From contig NC_019693.1 of assembly GCF_000317105.1 (NCBI RefSeq), forward strand, positions 6,263,227-6,327,226: DNA of 64,000 bases, written 5' to 3'. The stretch comes from Oscillatoria acuminata PCC 6304. GTDB taxonomy: Bacteria; Cyanobacteriota; Cyanobacteriia; Cyanobacteriales; Laspinemataceae. Every line of letters begins with the position of its first letter. Position 1 is the stretch's first letter. Positions 35,461 to 44,627 of the stretch are shown here, in pieces. The translations under genes were made by a program, and so were the position numbers. A model generated the notes under the pieces. The model made no database searches and had not been told where the DNA came from. It saw only the letters and a list, made by a program, of their open reading frames with translations.

Positions 35461-38400
35461 ATGAGTATCGAAACAGATAGTAAGCCGAAACTTCTGGTGG
35501 TTGATGACGAACCAGATAACCTCGACTTGCTCTATCGCACCTTTTATCGGAACTATCAAGTGTTCACCGCAGAAAATGCCTCGCAAGCGTTAGAACTTCT
35601 GGCCCAGGAGGGGGATGTGGCGGTGATTATCTCCGATCAGCGGATGCCGCAAATGAGTGGGACTGAGTTACTCAGTCTGACGGCGACTCAGTATCCCGAT
35701 GCCATCCGGATTATCTTGACGGCTTACACCGATGTAGAGGACCTGGTGGATGCCATCAATGAGGGAAAGGTTTTTAAATATGTCACCAAACCCTGGGATG
35801 CTGATGAACTCAAGGCATTAGTCGCCCAAGCATTAGATACCCACAATGTTTTGAAAGCGCGGACAAGGGAACTGTGCCGCACGCTGCGCCAGGAATCCTT
35901 GCTCAATGCGATTACTAACACGATTCGCTCTCGGACGACTGAGGCGCAGATTTTGCAGACGATTGTCGATACCCTCGGCCAAATGTTTGAGGTGAGCTAC
36001 TGCATTCTGCGTCCCTATCAGGATGGCCGCTTTATTGATGAATGGTTTATGTATCAAAAGCGGGAACTGGGCACGATCAAGTCCAATGGTCAAGGGCCAA
36101 AACTGCCCCTTGCCCCCTCGGGACCCATTTCAGAACCCCTGGGATTGGCACAGACGGTCTGGGAAACCCATGATATTGAGGTGATCAATGATGTGGAAAC
36201 CGATGAACGGTTACAGGGAAAGACGCCTCAACTCCAGCAACGGCGACAGATGTTAAAAACGGCAGATATTCGCTCCTGCTTGGTGGTCCCTCTGATGTTT
36301 CGCTTAGAACTGATGGCAGTTTTGGCATTGCATCAATGTGGATCGGGGCGGGAGTGGCAGGATGATGAGGTGCAACTGGTGTTTATGGTGGCGGATCAGG
36401 CGGTGTTGTCCCTGTCTCAGGCCCGCGCTTATGAGCAGGTCCAGGCCCTAGCCCAGCGCGAGGCCCTGGTGAATACGATTACTACGGCGATTCGGTCGAG
36501 TTTGAATCCGAAAGATATTTTTGCAGCGATCGCCCAACAACTCGGCCAAGCGTTACAGGCCGATGGTTGTGCCCTGTCGTTATGGACGGAGGAAGATGAG
36601 TATGTGCAGTGTGTGGGATTATACGATGCCGCCCTGCAAGCGGTGGAGGCCTCGGAGGGAGAACAACTGGAGGATGAAGGGAGTGAAAGGGTGGGGAGAT
36701 TCTCTCCCTCTGCCGAGTCCGCCTTGGCAGTTAAAGGGGAATCTCCCCAGAATTCCGGGGAATTGCCGCGATCGGTGGTGCCGATCGCCGGAAATCCGGT
36801 GTTGCAAGAACTGCTCACCACTCGGGCTCCGGTGGTGGTGGATGACTTGGAAGAACAGCCGGAATGGAATGTCATGGATTTACCCCTGCGATCGCCGGCG
36901 CGGGCTTTATTACTCGTCCCTTTAATCTCTGATGGCGAAATTATCGGCAGTATTACCCTGCGCCAAGTCCGAGCACCCCGCCGCTGGCACCCCTCGGAAA
37001 TCGAGCTCGCCCAAGCGGTGGCTGCACAAGGGGCGATCGCAGTCCATCAGTCTCGTCTCTACCAAAAAACTCGTCAGCAGGCGGAACGACTCCTGGAACT
37101 CAACCGCCTGAAAACGGAATTTTTCCAAAATATTTCCCATGAGTTCCGCACCCCCTTAACTCTGATGATGGGTCCTTTAGAATCTGCCGTAGAGCATCAC
37201 CAAGATTTACCCTTGGAACAAGCGGCGATCGCCTTGCGAAATACTCGCCGCCTCCTCCGATTGGTCAATCAACTCTTGGACTTGCAACGCCTCGATGCCG
37301 GTCGGATGCAGCCCACATTTCGTCCCTGTGATTTACTCTCCTTTGTCTCCCAAACTGTGGAAATTTTTCGCCCCTATTGCGAAAAAAAAGGCATAGAAAT
37401 TACCATCGATTTACAGCCTTGTCCTTCCCTCTATTTGGATCTGGAAAAATTTGATAAAGTCCTCTACAATCTCCTTTCCAATGCCATGAAATTTACCGCT
37501 TCTGGCGGTAAAATCATGGTCTCATTGGAACAAGCTGGCGATTATTCTTTACTCCAAGTCAAGGATACGGGAATAGGAATTCGCACGGACCAAGTTCCCC
37601 ATTTATTCGAGCGCTTTCGTCAAGCGGAAGGGTCCGCAAATCGCTCTTATGAAGGCAGTGGATTAGGGTTAGCTTTAGCCAAAGAATTGGTGGAACTTCA
37701 TGGAGGAACCATCGCCGTTGAGTCTAATTATGGGGAAGGGTCCGCCTTTATGGTCTGGTTACCTCTGGGCAACTCTCACTTACCCCCGGACCAAATTATT
37801 GAGGTTCCCACCGGGGTAGAACCGGCCCGGGCCTCGGTGGAGTTGGCGGATGTCCAGATGGAAGAGGATGGGGTTGGATTTATCGGTCCTGGAGGGATGG
37901 TGCAACCGGCAGAACCCTCCACGATTCACACTCTCCACCCGACAATTGTCGTGGTGGATGACAATCCGGACTTGCGAAATTATGTCTCGGGGATTCTCAC
38001 AAAAGAAGGATATCGCGTGATTTTGGCCCGGAATGGGGCGGAAGGATTTGATGTGGTGATCAACCATCGTCCCCAGTTAATTGTTACGGATTTGATGATG
38101 CCGTTAGTCTCGGGGTTGGATATGATCCAGATGATTCGCGAGGATGAGTCGTTACGGGGAACGCCGATTATTTTGCTCACGGCGAAAGTGAATGAGGATA
38201 CCCGCATTGAAGGGGCGGAAAAGGGGGCGGATGCTTATCTGGCGAAACCGTTTAACGATCGCGAGTTATTAGCAGAAGTGAGAAACCTCCTGGCCCTCAA
38301 GGAAAATGAGCGCCGGGTGGCCCAGTTGAATACTTATTTAACTGAGTCAGTCCTACGCCGCTTTTTACCCCCTTCTATGGTCCAAAAAGCGGCCTCTGGG

Positions 38401-39033
38401 GAGTTGTCTTTGGATTTACGTCCGGAACCTCGGTTGATTACGATTTTATTTAGCGATATCGTCGGATTTACTCAGTTAGCGAATACCTTGCGATCGCGCC
38501 GGGTGGCGGAGGTGCTGAATCAGTATTTAACGGAAATGACTCAGGCGGTGTTTGATAATGGCGGGACGGTGGATAAGTTTGTTGGGGATGCGATCGTGGC
38601 GATGTTTGGTGCACCGGAGGATTTGACGCCGAATGAACAGGTGAGACGGGCGATCGCCACTGCTAGACAAATGTTACAAGCGCTCGATCGCTTAAATGAA
38701 AACTGGGAGGAACAGGGTTTACCTCGGGTCCAATTCCGCTGTGGGATTCATCAAGGGACTGCGGTGGTGGGGATGTTTGGCGGCAATTTGCGATCGGATT
38801 ATACGGCGATCGGTCCGAGTGTGAATATTGCCTCCCGCTTGCAAGAAGCTGCCGACCCCGGTACAATTCTGGTGTCCGCAGCAGTGGCGGATTATCTCCA
38901 TGATGATGAAATTGTTAAGTTCGCTTCCCTGCAATTAAAGGGCATTGATGAAACCGTTCTAACCTTTATGGTTCATCGCCATTCTAGGGGGACCGATGGG
39001 GAAGAGTCTCAGGCAGAAGGGTCAAATTTATGA
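35461..39033 (+). CDS. cyaC: CyaC-type adenylate cyclase: receiver-GAF-GAF-histidine kinase-receiver-cyclase
   Basis: The 1190-residue protein fuses a whole phosphorelay to a class III nucleotide cyclase. Order: receiver 1 (about 8-125, Asp59 in SDQRMPQMSG), two GAF domains (about 150-530), HisKA (His560 in NISHEFRTPLTL), HATPase (about 650-775), receiver 2 (about 825-945, Asp877 in VTDLMMPLVSG), cyclase (about 985-1180). The cyclase keeps both metal-binding aspartates, Asp999 (FSDIVGFT) and Asp1043 (FVGDAIVAMF), with Lys in VDKFVGD and SDYTAIG typical of ATP use. The same order and a length near 1,200 are known for CyaC of Arthrospira and Anabaena. There, phosphotransfer regulates cAMP output, and cAMP affects motility and respiration. 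Confidence 0.93.
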   Translation: MSIETDSKPKLLVVDDEPDNLDLLYRTFYRNYQVFTAENASQALELLAQEGDVAVIISDQRMPQMSGTELLSLTATQYPDAIRIILTAYTDVEDLVDAINEGKVFKYVTKPWDADELKALVAQALDTHNVLKARTRELCRTLRQESLLNAITNTIRSRTTEAQILQTIVDTLGQMFEVSYCILRPYQDGRFIDEWFMYQKRELGTIKSNGQGPKLPLAPSGPISEPLGLAQTVWETHDIEVINDVETDERLQGKTPQLQQRRQMLKTADIRSCLVVPLMFRLELMAVLALHQCGSGREWQDDEVQLVFMVADQAVLSLSQARAYEQVQALAQREALVNTITTAIRSSLNPKDIFAAIAQQLGQALQADGCALSLWTEEDEYVQCVGLYDAALQAVEASEGEQLEDEGSERVGRFSPSAESALAVKGESPQNSGELPRSVVPIAGNPVLQELLTTRAPVVVDDLEEQPEWNVMDLPLRSPARALLLVPLISDGEIIGSITLRQVRAPRRWHPSEIELAQAVAAQGAIAVHQSRLYQKTRQQAERLLELNRLKTEFFQNISHEFRTPLTLMMGPLESAVEHHQDLPLEQAAIALRNTRRLLRLVNQLLDLQRLDAGRMQPTFRPCDLLSFVSQTVEIFRPYCEKKGIEITIDLQPCPSLYLDLEKFDKVLYNLLSNAMKFTASGGKIMVSLEQAGDYSLLQVKDTGIGIRTDQVPHLFERFRQAEGSANRSYEGSGLGLALAKELVELHGGTIAVESNYGEGSAFMVWLPLGNSHLPPDQIIEVPTGVEPARASVELADVQMEEDGVGFIGPGGMVQPAEPSTIHTLHPTIVVVDDNPDLRNYVSGILTKEGYRVILARNGAEGFDVVINHRPQLIVTDLMMPLVSGLDMIQMIREDESLRGTPIILLTAKVNEDTRIEGAEKGADAYLAKPFNDRELLAEVRNLLALKENERRVAQLNTYLTESVLRRFLPPSMVQKAASGELSLDLRPEPRLITILFSDIVGFTQLANTLRSRRVAEVLNQYLTEMTQAVFDNGGTVDKFVGDAIVAMFGAPEDLTPNEQVRRAIATARQMLQALDRLNENWEEQGLPRVQFRCGIHQGTAVVGMFGGNLRSDYTAIGPSVNIASRLQEAADPGTILVSAAVADYLHDDEIVKFASLQLKGIDETVLTFMVHRHSRGTDGEESQAEGSNL

Positions 39034-39251
39034 CGAATCACTGATTAACAAGAATTGATTGAATTCTTAGCAATTTGAAATCATCCGCCCTCATCTGGGA
39101 TTGTGTTTTAAATCACCGCCACCGATGAGGGCGATCGCCTCCATGTCAGAGAACTATCACAATCCCTTGGGCCTCAAATCACCCCAATTTATCCTGAACA
39201 GAGAGATAGTGGGAGTATAAGAAAAGAAGAAGCAAATCGGAGGACAAAATC

Positions 39252-39383
39252 ATGTTACCTCGCTATCGGACCAGCCCCAAGCAATTCGTCAAAATGGTTT
39301 ACTCGAAAGTCCAAGTCAACGGCAAACTTGAGTTAGTCCCAATGGAACTCTATTCCGATGGTTCCCTCAAACGTAGCGCTTAA
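39252..39383 (+). CDS. Small conserved-looking protein, 43 aa, unknown
   Basis: The frame MLPRYRTSPKQFVKMVYSK ... MELYSDGSLKRSA is preceded by GGAGGACAAAATC, a strong Shine-Dalgarno sequence 8 nt before ATG, and followed about 110 bp later by a terminator. Basic N-terminal half and acidic-neutral C-terminal half. Codon positions look protein-like. I do not know the family. It is 218 bp downstream of cyaC. Confidence 0.65.
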   Translation: MLPRYRTSPKQFVKMVYSKVQVNGKLELVPMELYSDGSLKRSA

Positions 39384-39490
39384 TGGGCTCACTTCGCATC
39401 ATCAATGGATTAAATCCAATCAATCAGGGAAAAGGCTTAAATGCAGCAAAAATTAATCAGTCTGACAACCGAATATTACCCAGTAAAAAA

Positions 39491-39518
39491 GGGGGTGTCT
39501 ATCGAGACACTCCCTTTT
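39491..39518 (+). terminator. Terminator for the 43-aa gene
   Basis: Stem GGGGGTGTCT-ATCG-AGACACTCCC (one G-U pair) followed by TTTTAATTT. The preceding A6 allows function for the convergent SDR gene as well. Confidence 0.8.
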
Positions 39519-39582
39519 AATTTATAGCAGTTCCTGTCCCTCCTAACTCTGGGACTCGCTATAATTTGGGAACAACTTTCAC

Positions 39583-40464
39583 TCACGCACTAACATAACG
39601 GCGAATAAAACTTTCTAAAGACTCCATCTTCATCCCAAAGGTTGACTCTAAGGTTTGTATCTCTTCCGCAGTGCAGAAAAACTCATTAGAAACCAACACA
39701 CGCAACGTTCCCAGAGATTTCTGTAAACCCGGATTTACCAATCCCAAGGCATTGCGGACCCCATCAAAGACCATCATCGGGGGATTGATAATCAGGGGGT
39801 CACGATTAAAAATGCGCCCAAAAATCTGGGGAATTTCTTCTCGGGATAGAATTTCTGGACCTCCCACCGGGAAAATTTGATTCGCTGCCTCGGGGACTAA
39901 TACGGAATCTGCTGCGATTTTGGCTAAATCATCGGTACTCACCGGGGAAGTGCGATTTCTCAAGTCACCGAGACTTAAATAAATCCCCGTTTCTTTGAAT
40001 CGTTGTGCAAAGGAAATTAAAGCCGAGTCAAAGGCGGAAGGGCGTAAAATAGTGTAAGTCAAGCCACTTTTTTCTAAATATTTTTCCACTTCCCGCTTGG
40101 CTTTAAACACGGGAGAATCCAGATAACCGCGATCGCAACCCAGGACAGAAATCAACACAAAATGCTCAACTCCGGCTGCTTTCCCGTAATCAATCAGGTC
40201 AATATTCGCCCGATAGTCGATCGCCTGTGCACCTCCGGTTTCCTTCCCACCATGAGCGCTGATGATATACTTCACCCCTTCACAGGCTTTTTGTATATCA
40301 CGCTCCCGTTTCAAGTCGCCAATGAATATCTCAGCACCGCGATTTTCTAACTCGCTGTAGTCCGCACTCAACCGCACAAAAGCCTTTACAGGTGCTTGCC
40401 TACTGGTCAAAACCCGCACCACGCGCCGTCCTAAACTTCCCGTTGCTCCAGTCACTAAGAACAT
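39583..40464 (-). CDS. Atypical SDR / NmrA-like NAD(P)-binding protein
   Basis: The 293-residue Rossmann protein begins MFLVTGATGSLGRRVV. GATGSLG is the atypical-SDR glycine motif, and RVLTSRQAPVKAFVR follows. It then shows ISAHGGKETGG, HFVLISVLGCD and LTYTILRPSAF, as in cyanobacterial/plastid Ycf39-type and NmrA-like proteins. The canonical YxxxK catalytic pair is not clear, so it may act as a regulator, assembly factor or isomerase rather than a dehydrogenase. It is convergent with the 43-aa gene and isolated upstream by a 480-bp spacer. Confidence 0.86.
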   Translation of the reverse strand: MFLVTGATGSLGRRVVRVLTSRQAPVKAFVRLSADYSELENRGAEIFIGDLKRERDIQKACEGVKYIISAHGGKETGGAQAIDYRANIDLIDYGKAAGVEHFVLISVLGCDRGYLDSPVFKAKREVEKYLEKSGLTYTILRPSAFDSALISFAQRFKETGIYLSLGDLRNRTSPVSTDDLAKIAADSVLVPEAANQIFPVGGPEILSREEIPQIFGRIFNRDPLIINPPMMVFDGVRNALGLVNPGLQKSLGTLRVLVSNEFFCTAEEIQTLESTFGMKMESLESFIRRYVSA

Positions 40465-40946
40465 CTTTATTTATGGGTAAATGAATCAGTCTCTTGCTTA
40501 TGTTAACCGATTCTCAAAAAAAGGGGTATAGGCGGTTTTCCGAAGTCTCCATCACGTGGCAGTAACCCAATGGCTAGATTCCGATGTTACCCTAAATTTT
40601 GAGAATATTGGGTGTAAAATCTGGCGGTTTTGACCGTTTAATCTTTCTCCAACTCCTGAAACGAAAAAAACCATTAATTTTTCTCGATTGTCGGATTTTT
40701 TCCTAAACTCCCCAGGGTAATAACGATTCTAAATCCGGATGACCCTCAACTTCCCCCAGTGGGAGCATCTTGCTCCCTAATGCTCATCAGGCGCAAGATA
40801 TTCCCACTTAAGGGAATGGATGAATTGATTCTGAGAATCAATTCATCCATTAGTTAGATTTAATTTGAACTGAACTCTGCCCATTTATAGATATTTGGGG
40901 GCGGATAGGGGGATAGCATGGGTATTGAAGTTATTCTGAACCTGTC
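40465..40946. other. Spacer with two strong hairpins
   Basis: Positions about 40757-40808 form an imperfect inverted repeat (AGTGGGAGCATCTTGC ... GCAAGATATTCCCACT). Positions 40815-40851 form a perfect 18-bp-arm palindrome (AATGGATGAATTGATTCT and its complement around one G). No gene. The second hairpin lies about 95 bp before the DUF442 gene and could affect its leader RNA. Confidence 0.7.
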
Positions 40947-41399
40947 ATGCAAAATGTTAAAAAAGTTCGCGATGATCTAGCCATTGCGATGAATCAACTC
41001 ACTGCTGAACAAGTGCAACAGGCATCTCAGGAAGGATTTAAGTCGATTTTGAACTTGCGATCGCCTCAAGAAGAAGGATTTTCCAGCGAGGAACAGCAGC
41101 AGGCAGAATCTGCCGGACTGCACTATGTGAATGTTCCCGTTAAACCCGATGCGATGGATGATCAACTCGCCGATCGCGTCCTTCAGGAAATTGACCAACT
41201 GCCCAAACCGGCCCTGATTCACTGCAAAAGTGGGATGCGTTCTGGAGCCCTGACATTGATGTATATTGCCACCCAAGAAGGCATCAGCGCTGAACAAGCA
41301 ATGGCAATGGGGAAACAACATGATTTTGATTGTGATGATCATCCTCAAATGAAGCAGTTTTTTGAGCATTATATCTCAACCCATGCTCAAGTCAGTTAA
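40947..41399 (+). CDS. DUF442/TIGR01244 protein-tyrosine-phosphatase-like sulfurtransferase
   Basis: The 150-residue protein has the cysteine-phosphatase P-loop HCKSGMRSG (Cys93, Arg98) and the upstream general-acid loop region VPVKPDAMDDQ. In bacteria this domain occurs fused or adjacent to MBL-fold persulfide dioxygenases, and that is the gene found 26 bp downstream. A role in handling persulfide or thiosulfate is inferred from that pairing. Phosphatase activity on tyrosine is an alternative. Confidence 0.86.
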   Translation: MQNVKKVRDDLAIAMNQLTAEQVQQASQEGFKSILNLRSPQEEGFSSEEQQQAESAGLHYVNVPVKPDAMDDQLADRVLQEIDQLPKPALIHCKSGMRSGALTLMYIATQEGISAEQAMAMGKQHDFDCDDHPQMKQFFEHYISTHAQVS

Positions 41400-41425
41400 G
41401 GATGAATTGTGGAGATTAAACAACA

Positions 41426-42841
41426 ATGGCATTAGTTTTAAAACAAATTAACGTAGAAGGATTAGCCCAGTTATCCTACATTGTCGGTGACGACAAGGCC
41501 GGACTGGCGGTGATTATTGACCCTCGGCGAGACATTGATATTTATTTACAGCGAGCCCGAGACTTGAGGGTAAAAATTATCGGCAGTATCGAAACCCATA
41601 TTCATGCGGATTTTGTCTCCGGTTCTCATGAATTAAAAGCCCGTATGAATGTACCTATTTATGGCGCAAAAACCGATAACTATCAGTTTGAATTAAATCA
41701 GCTTCAGGAAGGGGACGAGATAAAGATTGGCAGTGTAACCCTGCGGGCGGTTCATACTCCCGGACATACCCCGGAACATATTTCTCTGCTGATTTATGAT
41801 TCAAACCAGGGGAAAGAGCCATTTGGTTTATTCACCGGAGATACCCTGTTTAATCTGGATGTCGGACGTCCTGATTTGTTAGGCGGTGGCAGCGAGAAGC
41901 AGTTAGCCAAACAGTTGTATCACAGTCTATTTGAGAAGATATTGCCTTTAGGCGATCGCCTGGAGGTTTACCCCTGTCATGGTGCAGGTTCTTCTTGTGG
42001 CAAGTCCATTGGCGATCGCCGACAAAGCACAATTGGTAATGAGCGCCTGTTTAACCCGGCATTAAAAGAGCGATCGCCTGAAGAGTTTGTGGAGTGGATT
42101 CTCAGTGAAATGCCCGAACCTCCCCGCCATTATGCCCGACTCAAAAAAGTCAATGGCAAAGGCGCACCGATTAAAGGCTGTCCTCCCACCCTGCAACCGC
42201 TGACCCCGACCGCATTTCAGGAGAAAATGCAGGAAGAAAATACCGTCATCATTGATGCGCGATCGATTCTCGCCTTTGGCGGTGGACATATTCCTGGTGC
42301 GATTAATATTGCCTTACGTCCGCAATTTCCCAACTGGGTGGGTTGGATGATTGACCCGAAACAGTTCCTGTTGGTGGTGGTGGAAAGCGAACGGGATGTC
42401 AAACTGGTTGCTGAACAACTTTTCCGCATTGGCTATGATAATTTAGCCGGTTATTTGCATGATGGCATGACCAGTTGGCAAAATGCAGGATTACCCCTGC
42501 AACACCTCGGAGAATGGACCGTTCAAGAGTTAAATCAGCACAAAGATGAAGCGAATGTCACGATTCTCGATGTGCGAGGGGATGATGAATATCAACAAGG
42601 GTATATTCCCGGTGCAGAACATATTTTTGTCGCTCACCTGGAAGAAAACCTGGCTCAGTTAGATAAAAATCAGGCGATCGCCACCTACTGTGGCAGTGGT
42701 TACCGCGCCTCGATTGCCGCGAGTTTATTACAAAAACATGGGTTTGAAACTACCATCAATATACCCGGTTCCTGGAAAGCCTGGAAAGCGGCTAAATTGC
42801 CCATCCAACACCCTGAAAAATCCGAGTTAGTCTCCGCTTAA
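41426..42841 (+). CDS. MBL-fold persulfide-dioxygenase-like protein with two rhodanese domains
   Basis: The 471-residue protein starts with a metallo-beta-lactamase domain (about 1-245): THIHADFVSG (His58, His60, Asp62), HTPGHTPEH and TGDTLFNLDVGRPD match the ETHE1/persulfide-dioxygenase type with mononuclear iron. A first rhodanese domain (about 255-350) lacks the active cysteine. The second (about 365-465) has it, Cys422 in TYCGSGYRAS. Likely chemistry is oxidation of glutathione persulfide to sulfite coupled to sulfur transfer. Co-transcribed with the DUF442 gene. Sulfide detoxification is the inferred role. Confidence 0.88.
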   Translation: MALVLKQINVEGLAQLSYIVGDDKAGLAVIIDPRRDIDIYLQRARDLRVKIIGSIETHIHADFVSGSHELKARMNVPIYGAKTDNYQFELNQLQEGDEIKIGSVTLRAVHTPGHTPEHISLLIYDSNQGKEPFGLFTGDTLFNLDVGRPDLLGGGSEKQLAKQLYHSLFEKILPLGDRLEVYPCHGAGSSCGKSIGDRRQSTIGNERLFNPALKERSPEEFVEWILSEMPEPPRHYARLKKVNGKGAPIKGCPPTLQPLTPTAFQEKMQEENTVIIDARSILAFGGGHIPGAINIALRPQFPNWVGWMIDPKQFLLVVVESERDVKLVAEQLFRIGYDNLAGYLHDGMTSWQNAGLPLQHLGEWTVQELNQHKDEANVTILDVRGDDEYQQGYIPGAEHIFVAHLEENLAQLDKNQAIATYCGSGYRASIAASLLQKHGFETTINIPGSWKAWKAAKLPIQHPEKSELVSA

Positions 42842-42884
42842 ATCTCAGGATTCAGAACTTTGATGTAATCTTTAACATTAAACC

Positions 42885-42930
42885 CTGAATAATGTAGAGG
42901 CGATTCGCAAATCACCTCTACATTATTTAG
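42885..42930. repeat. Palindromic repeat CTGAATAATGTAGAGG
   Basis: Second copy of the element at 9161-9207, between the convergent MBL-rhodanese and 62-aa genes. It may work as their terminator. Confidence 0.8.
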
Positions 42931-42970
42931 TAATTGTAGGGTAGTCATTGCTAACCCGACTTTCTGCTAT

Positions 42971-43159
42971 TCATTCAATCCCAAGGCTTTGCATTTTTTT
43001 TGACACCCTAATTTCAGCTAAACGTTTTTCATATTTTTGGTCTATTTCCAAAGTTAAATCAGCTAACTCTTTCATCTGTTGCTCGGTAATTTTAGCCAAT
43101 TCGAGCAGTTCTGTCATTTTGGCTAATTCGTCGTCACTCATAGAAGGTTGCTGTACCAC
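42971..43159 (-). CDS. Small helical protein, 62 aa, unknown
   Basis: The sequence is charged and heptad-like (MTELLELAKITEQQMKELADLTLEID), suggesting a coiled coil. It begins 2 bp after the stop of the 113-aa gene, so translation is likely coupled. I know no family. Function could be a partner for the upstream protein, inferred only from the arrangement. Confidence 0.6.
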   Translation of the reverse strand: MVQQPSMSDDELAKMTELLELAKITEQQMKELADLTLEIDQKYEKRLAEIRVSKKMQSLGIE

Positions 43160-43161
43160 GG

Positions 43162-43503
43162 TTAGTCCTCCAAACGATTTTTAAGTTGATTAGCATTCAT
43201 TCTAGCTTCTAAGACCCTTCCCAAAATAAATCCTAAATCTTCCCCAGCTTCTTGAATAATTTGATCGGGTACATTGTCAGGTGCAAGTCGATCAATAAGA
43301 TTATGAATTCGACTTCGGGTAATCTCCACGAAAAAAAGAAGATTGCTCAATGCACCGAAAACCTGCATCAATATTTCGTTTCCTGGAAAAAGAGATAACC
43401 GTTGTCTAACTAAATTCAGTCCAGAAAGCGCATCTTGCTCAGTCTCCTCTAACTCTCGGTTGATTCGGGCAATGAGGGCTTGAATTTCTGATGCAATGGG
43501 CAT
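43162..43503 (-). CDS. Helical protein, 113 aa, unknown
   Basis: Predominantly helical (EIQALIARINRELEETEQDAL, FGALSNLLFFVEITRSRIHNL) with no recognised motif. It forms a two-gene unit with the 62-aa coiled-coil protein. Small size and tight spacing recall toxin-antitoxin pairs, but neither protein shows a toxin or DNA-binding motif, so I do not propose that. A 267-bp spacer precedes it with nothing notable. Confidence 0.6.
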   Translation of the reverse strand: MPIASEIQALIARINRELEETEQDALSGLNLVRQRLSLFPGNEILMQVFGALSNLLFFVEITRSRIHNLIDRLAPDNVPDQIIQEAGEDLGFILGRVLEARMNANQLKNRLED

Positions 43504-43770
43504 CTACACTTATTTTTTGTCTAAATAGCTTCCACTTAAAGCCTCATCATTCTATCACTCTAAATGCTCTTTCGACAGGATTACGGAAATGGGCAACCCC
43601 GAAGAAATTAGCCCGCCAGAAATTGGACATTGGGATCAAATTGATTCAATAATGGCGTCCCACCTTTTGTCAATTCTTTAGTGAGGATGATTCCTAAACA
43701 GGCATTTCTTCAAGGCACTCTCAAATTTTATCATACAGTACCCAGGTTAGGCCGGTATGATAGCCTAAAT

Positions 43771-44553
43771 TTACTCTAATTCTAAAATAACTGGGGTGTG
43801 GTCACTGGGTTTGAGTAACTTCCTAGGTGCAGTGTCAATGGTACAGGCGATCGCCCGTTCTTTCAGCTTTGGCGTCACATAATGATGATCGATGCGCCAG
43901 CCGCGATTTCGGGCGAAGCCACCGGCGCGATAATCCCACCAGCTAAACTGTCCCGGTTCTTGATTAAAGAGGCGGAAGGCATCGGTTAAGCCGAGTTCTA
44001 AAATCTCAGTTAAGGCGGCCCGTTCTGCCGGGGAGGCCATGATATCATTCGGGGTGGTTTTCCGATGAATATCTCTCGCTTCTAAGGCAATATTAAAATC
44101 ACCACAAATACATAATTTATCGGTTTTGTCAAGGATAATTTTCAAATAGTCTTGAAGGGTTTTCAGCCAGGTTAGTTTATAACTATATTTATCGCTGCCG
44201 ACGGATGAACCATTCGGGACATAGAGATTGAGGATGCGAATATCTCCGAAAACTCCGGTAATGACGCGCTTTTGTTCGTCTAATTCTGTGACTTCTGGAC
44301 CGAGGATGGGGGTGAAACCGATGCTGACGTCGGTGAGGGGAATTTTACTGAATAAAGCAACCCCGTTGTAGGATTTTTGGCCGGAGATATAAAGGTGATA
44401 GCCTAATGCTTCTATAGCCGATCGCGGAAAATCCGTATCCACCACCTTTGTTTCTTGCAAGCACAATACCTCAACGGGGTTGGTCTGTAACCAGTCGGTT
44501 ACCTGTTCTAATCGAGTTCTAATCGAGTTAACGTTCCAAGTGGCAATTTTCAT
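43771..44553 (-). CDS. xthA: Exodeoxyribonuclease III / AP endonuclease
   Basis: The 260-residue Mg2+-dependent DNA repair enzyme incises abasic sites and degrades one strand 3' to 5'. Motifs: ATWNVNSIR at the N-terminus, CLQETKV (metal Glu), ICGDFNIA, and the C-terminal WRIDHHYVT ... PSDHTPVI with the catalytic Asp-His. Length matches the Xth family. Its promoter region includes a large inverted repeat that overlaps the start codon (44551-44622). Confidence 0.94.
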   Translation of the reverse strand: MKIATWNVNSIRTRLEQVTDWLQTNPVEVLCLQETKVVDTDFPRSAIEALGYHLYISGQKSYNGVALFSKIPLTDVSIGFTPILGPEVTELDEQKRVITGVFGDIRILNLYVPNGSSVGSDKYSYKLTWLKTLQDYLKIILDKTDKLCICGDFNIALEARDIHRKTTPNDIMASPAERAALTEILELGLTDAFRLFNQEPGQFSWWDYRAGGFARNRGWRIDHHYVTPKLKERAIACTIDTAPRKLLKPSDHTPVILELE

Positions 44554-44622
44554 GAGTTAGGAATTAAGAATGAGGGGTTAATTATACCGCATTTTGTCTC
44601 ATTTCTTAACTCCTAACTCATG
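44551..44622. repeat. Inverted repeat overlapping the xthA start codon
   Basis: GAGTTAGGAATTAAGAATGAG and its near-exact inverse CTCATTTCTTAACTCCTAACTC flank a 27-bp centre. The left arm contains the region of the ATG of the exonuclease gene. The 5' end of its mRNA would therefore fold into a hairpin if transcription starts upstream of it. Confidence 0.8.
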
Positions 44623-44627
44623 CTGAT

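Noticed and set aside
42971-43503. Toxin-antitoxin pair
   Set aside because: Tight spacing and size fit, but neither protein shows a PIN, RelE, MazF, HEPN or DNA-binding motif.
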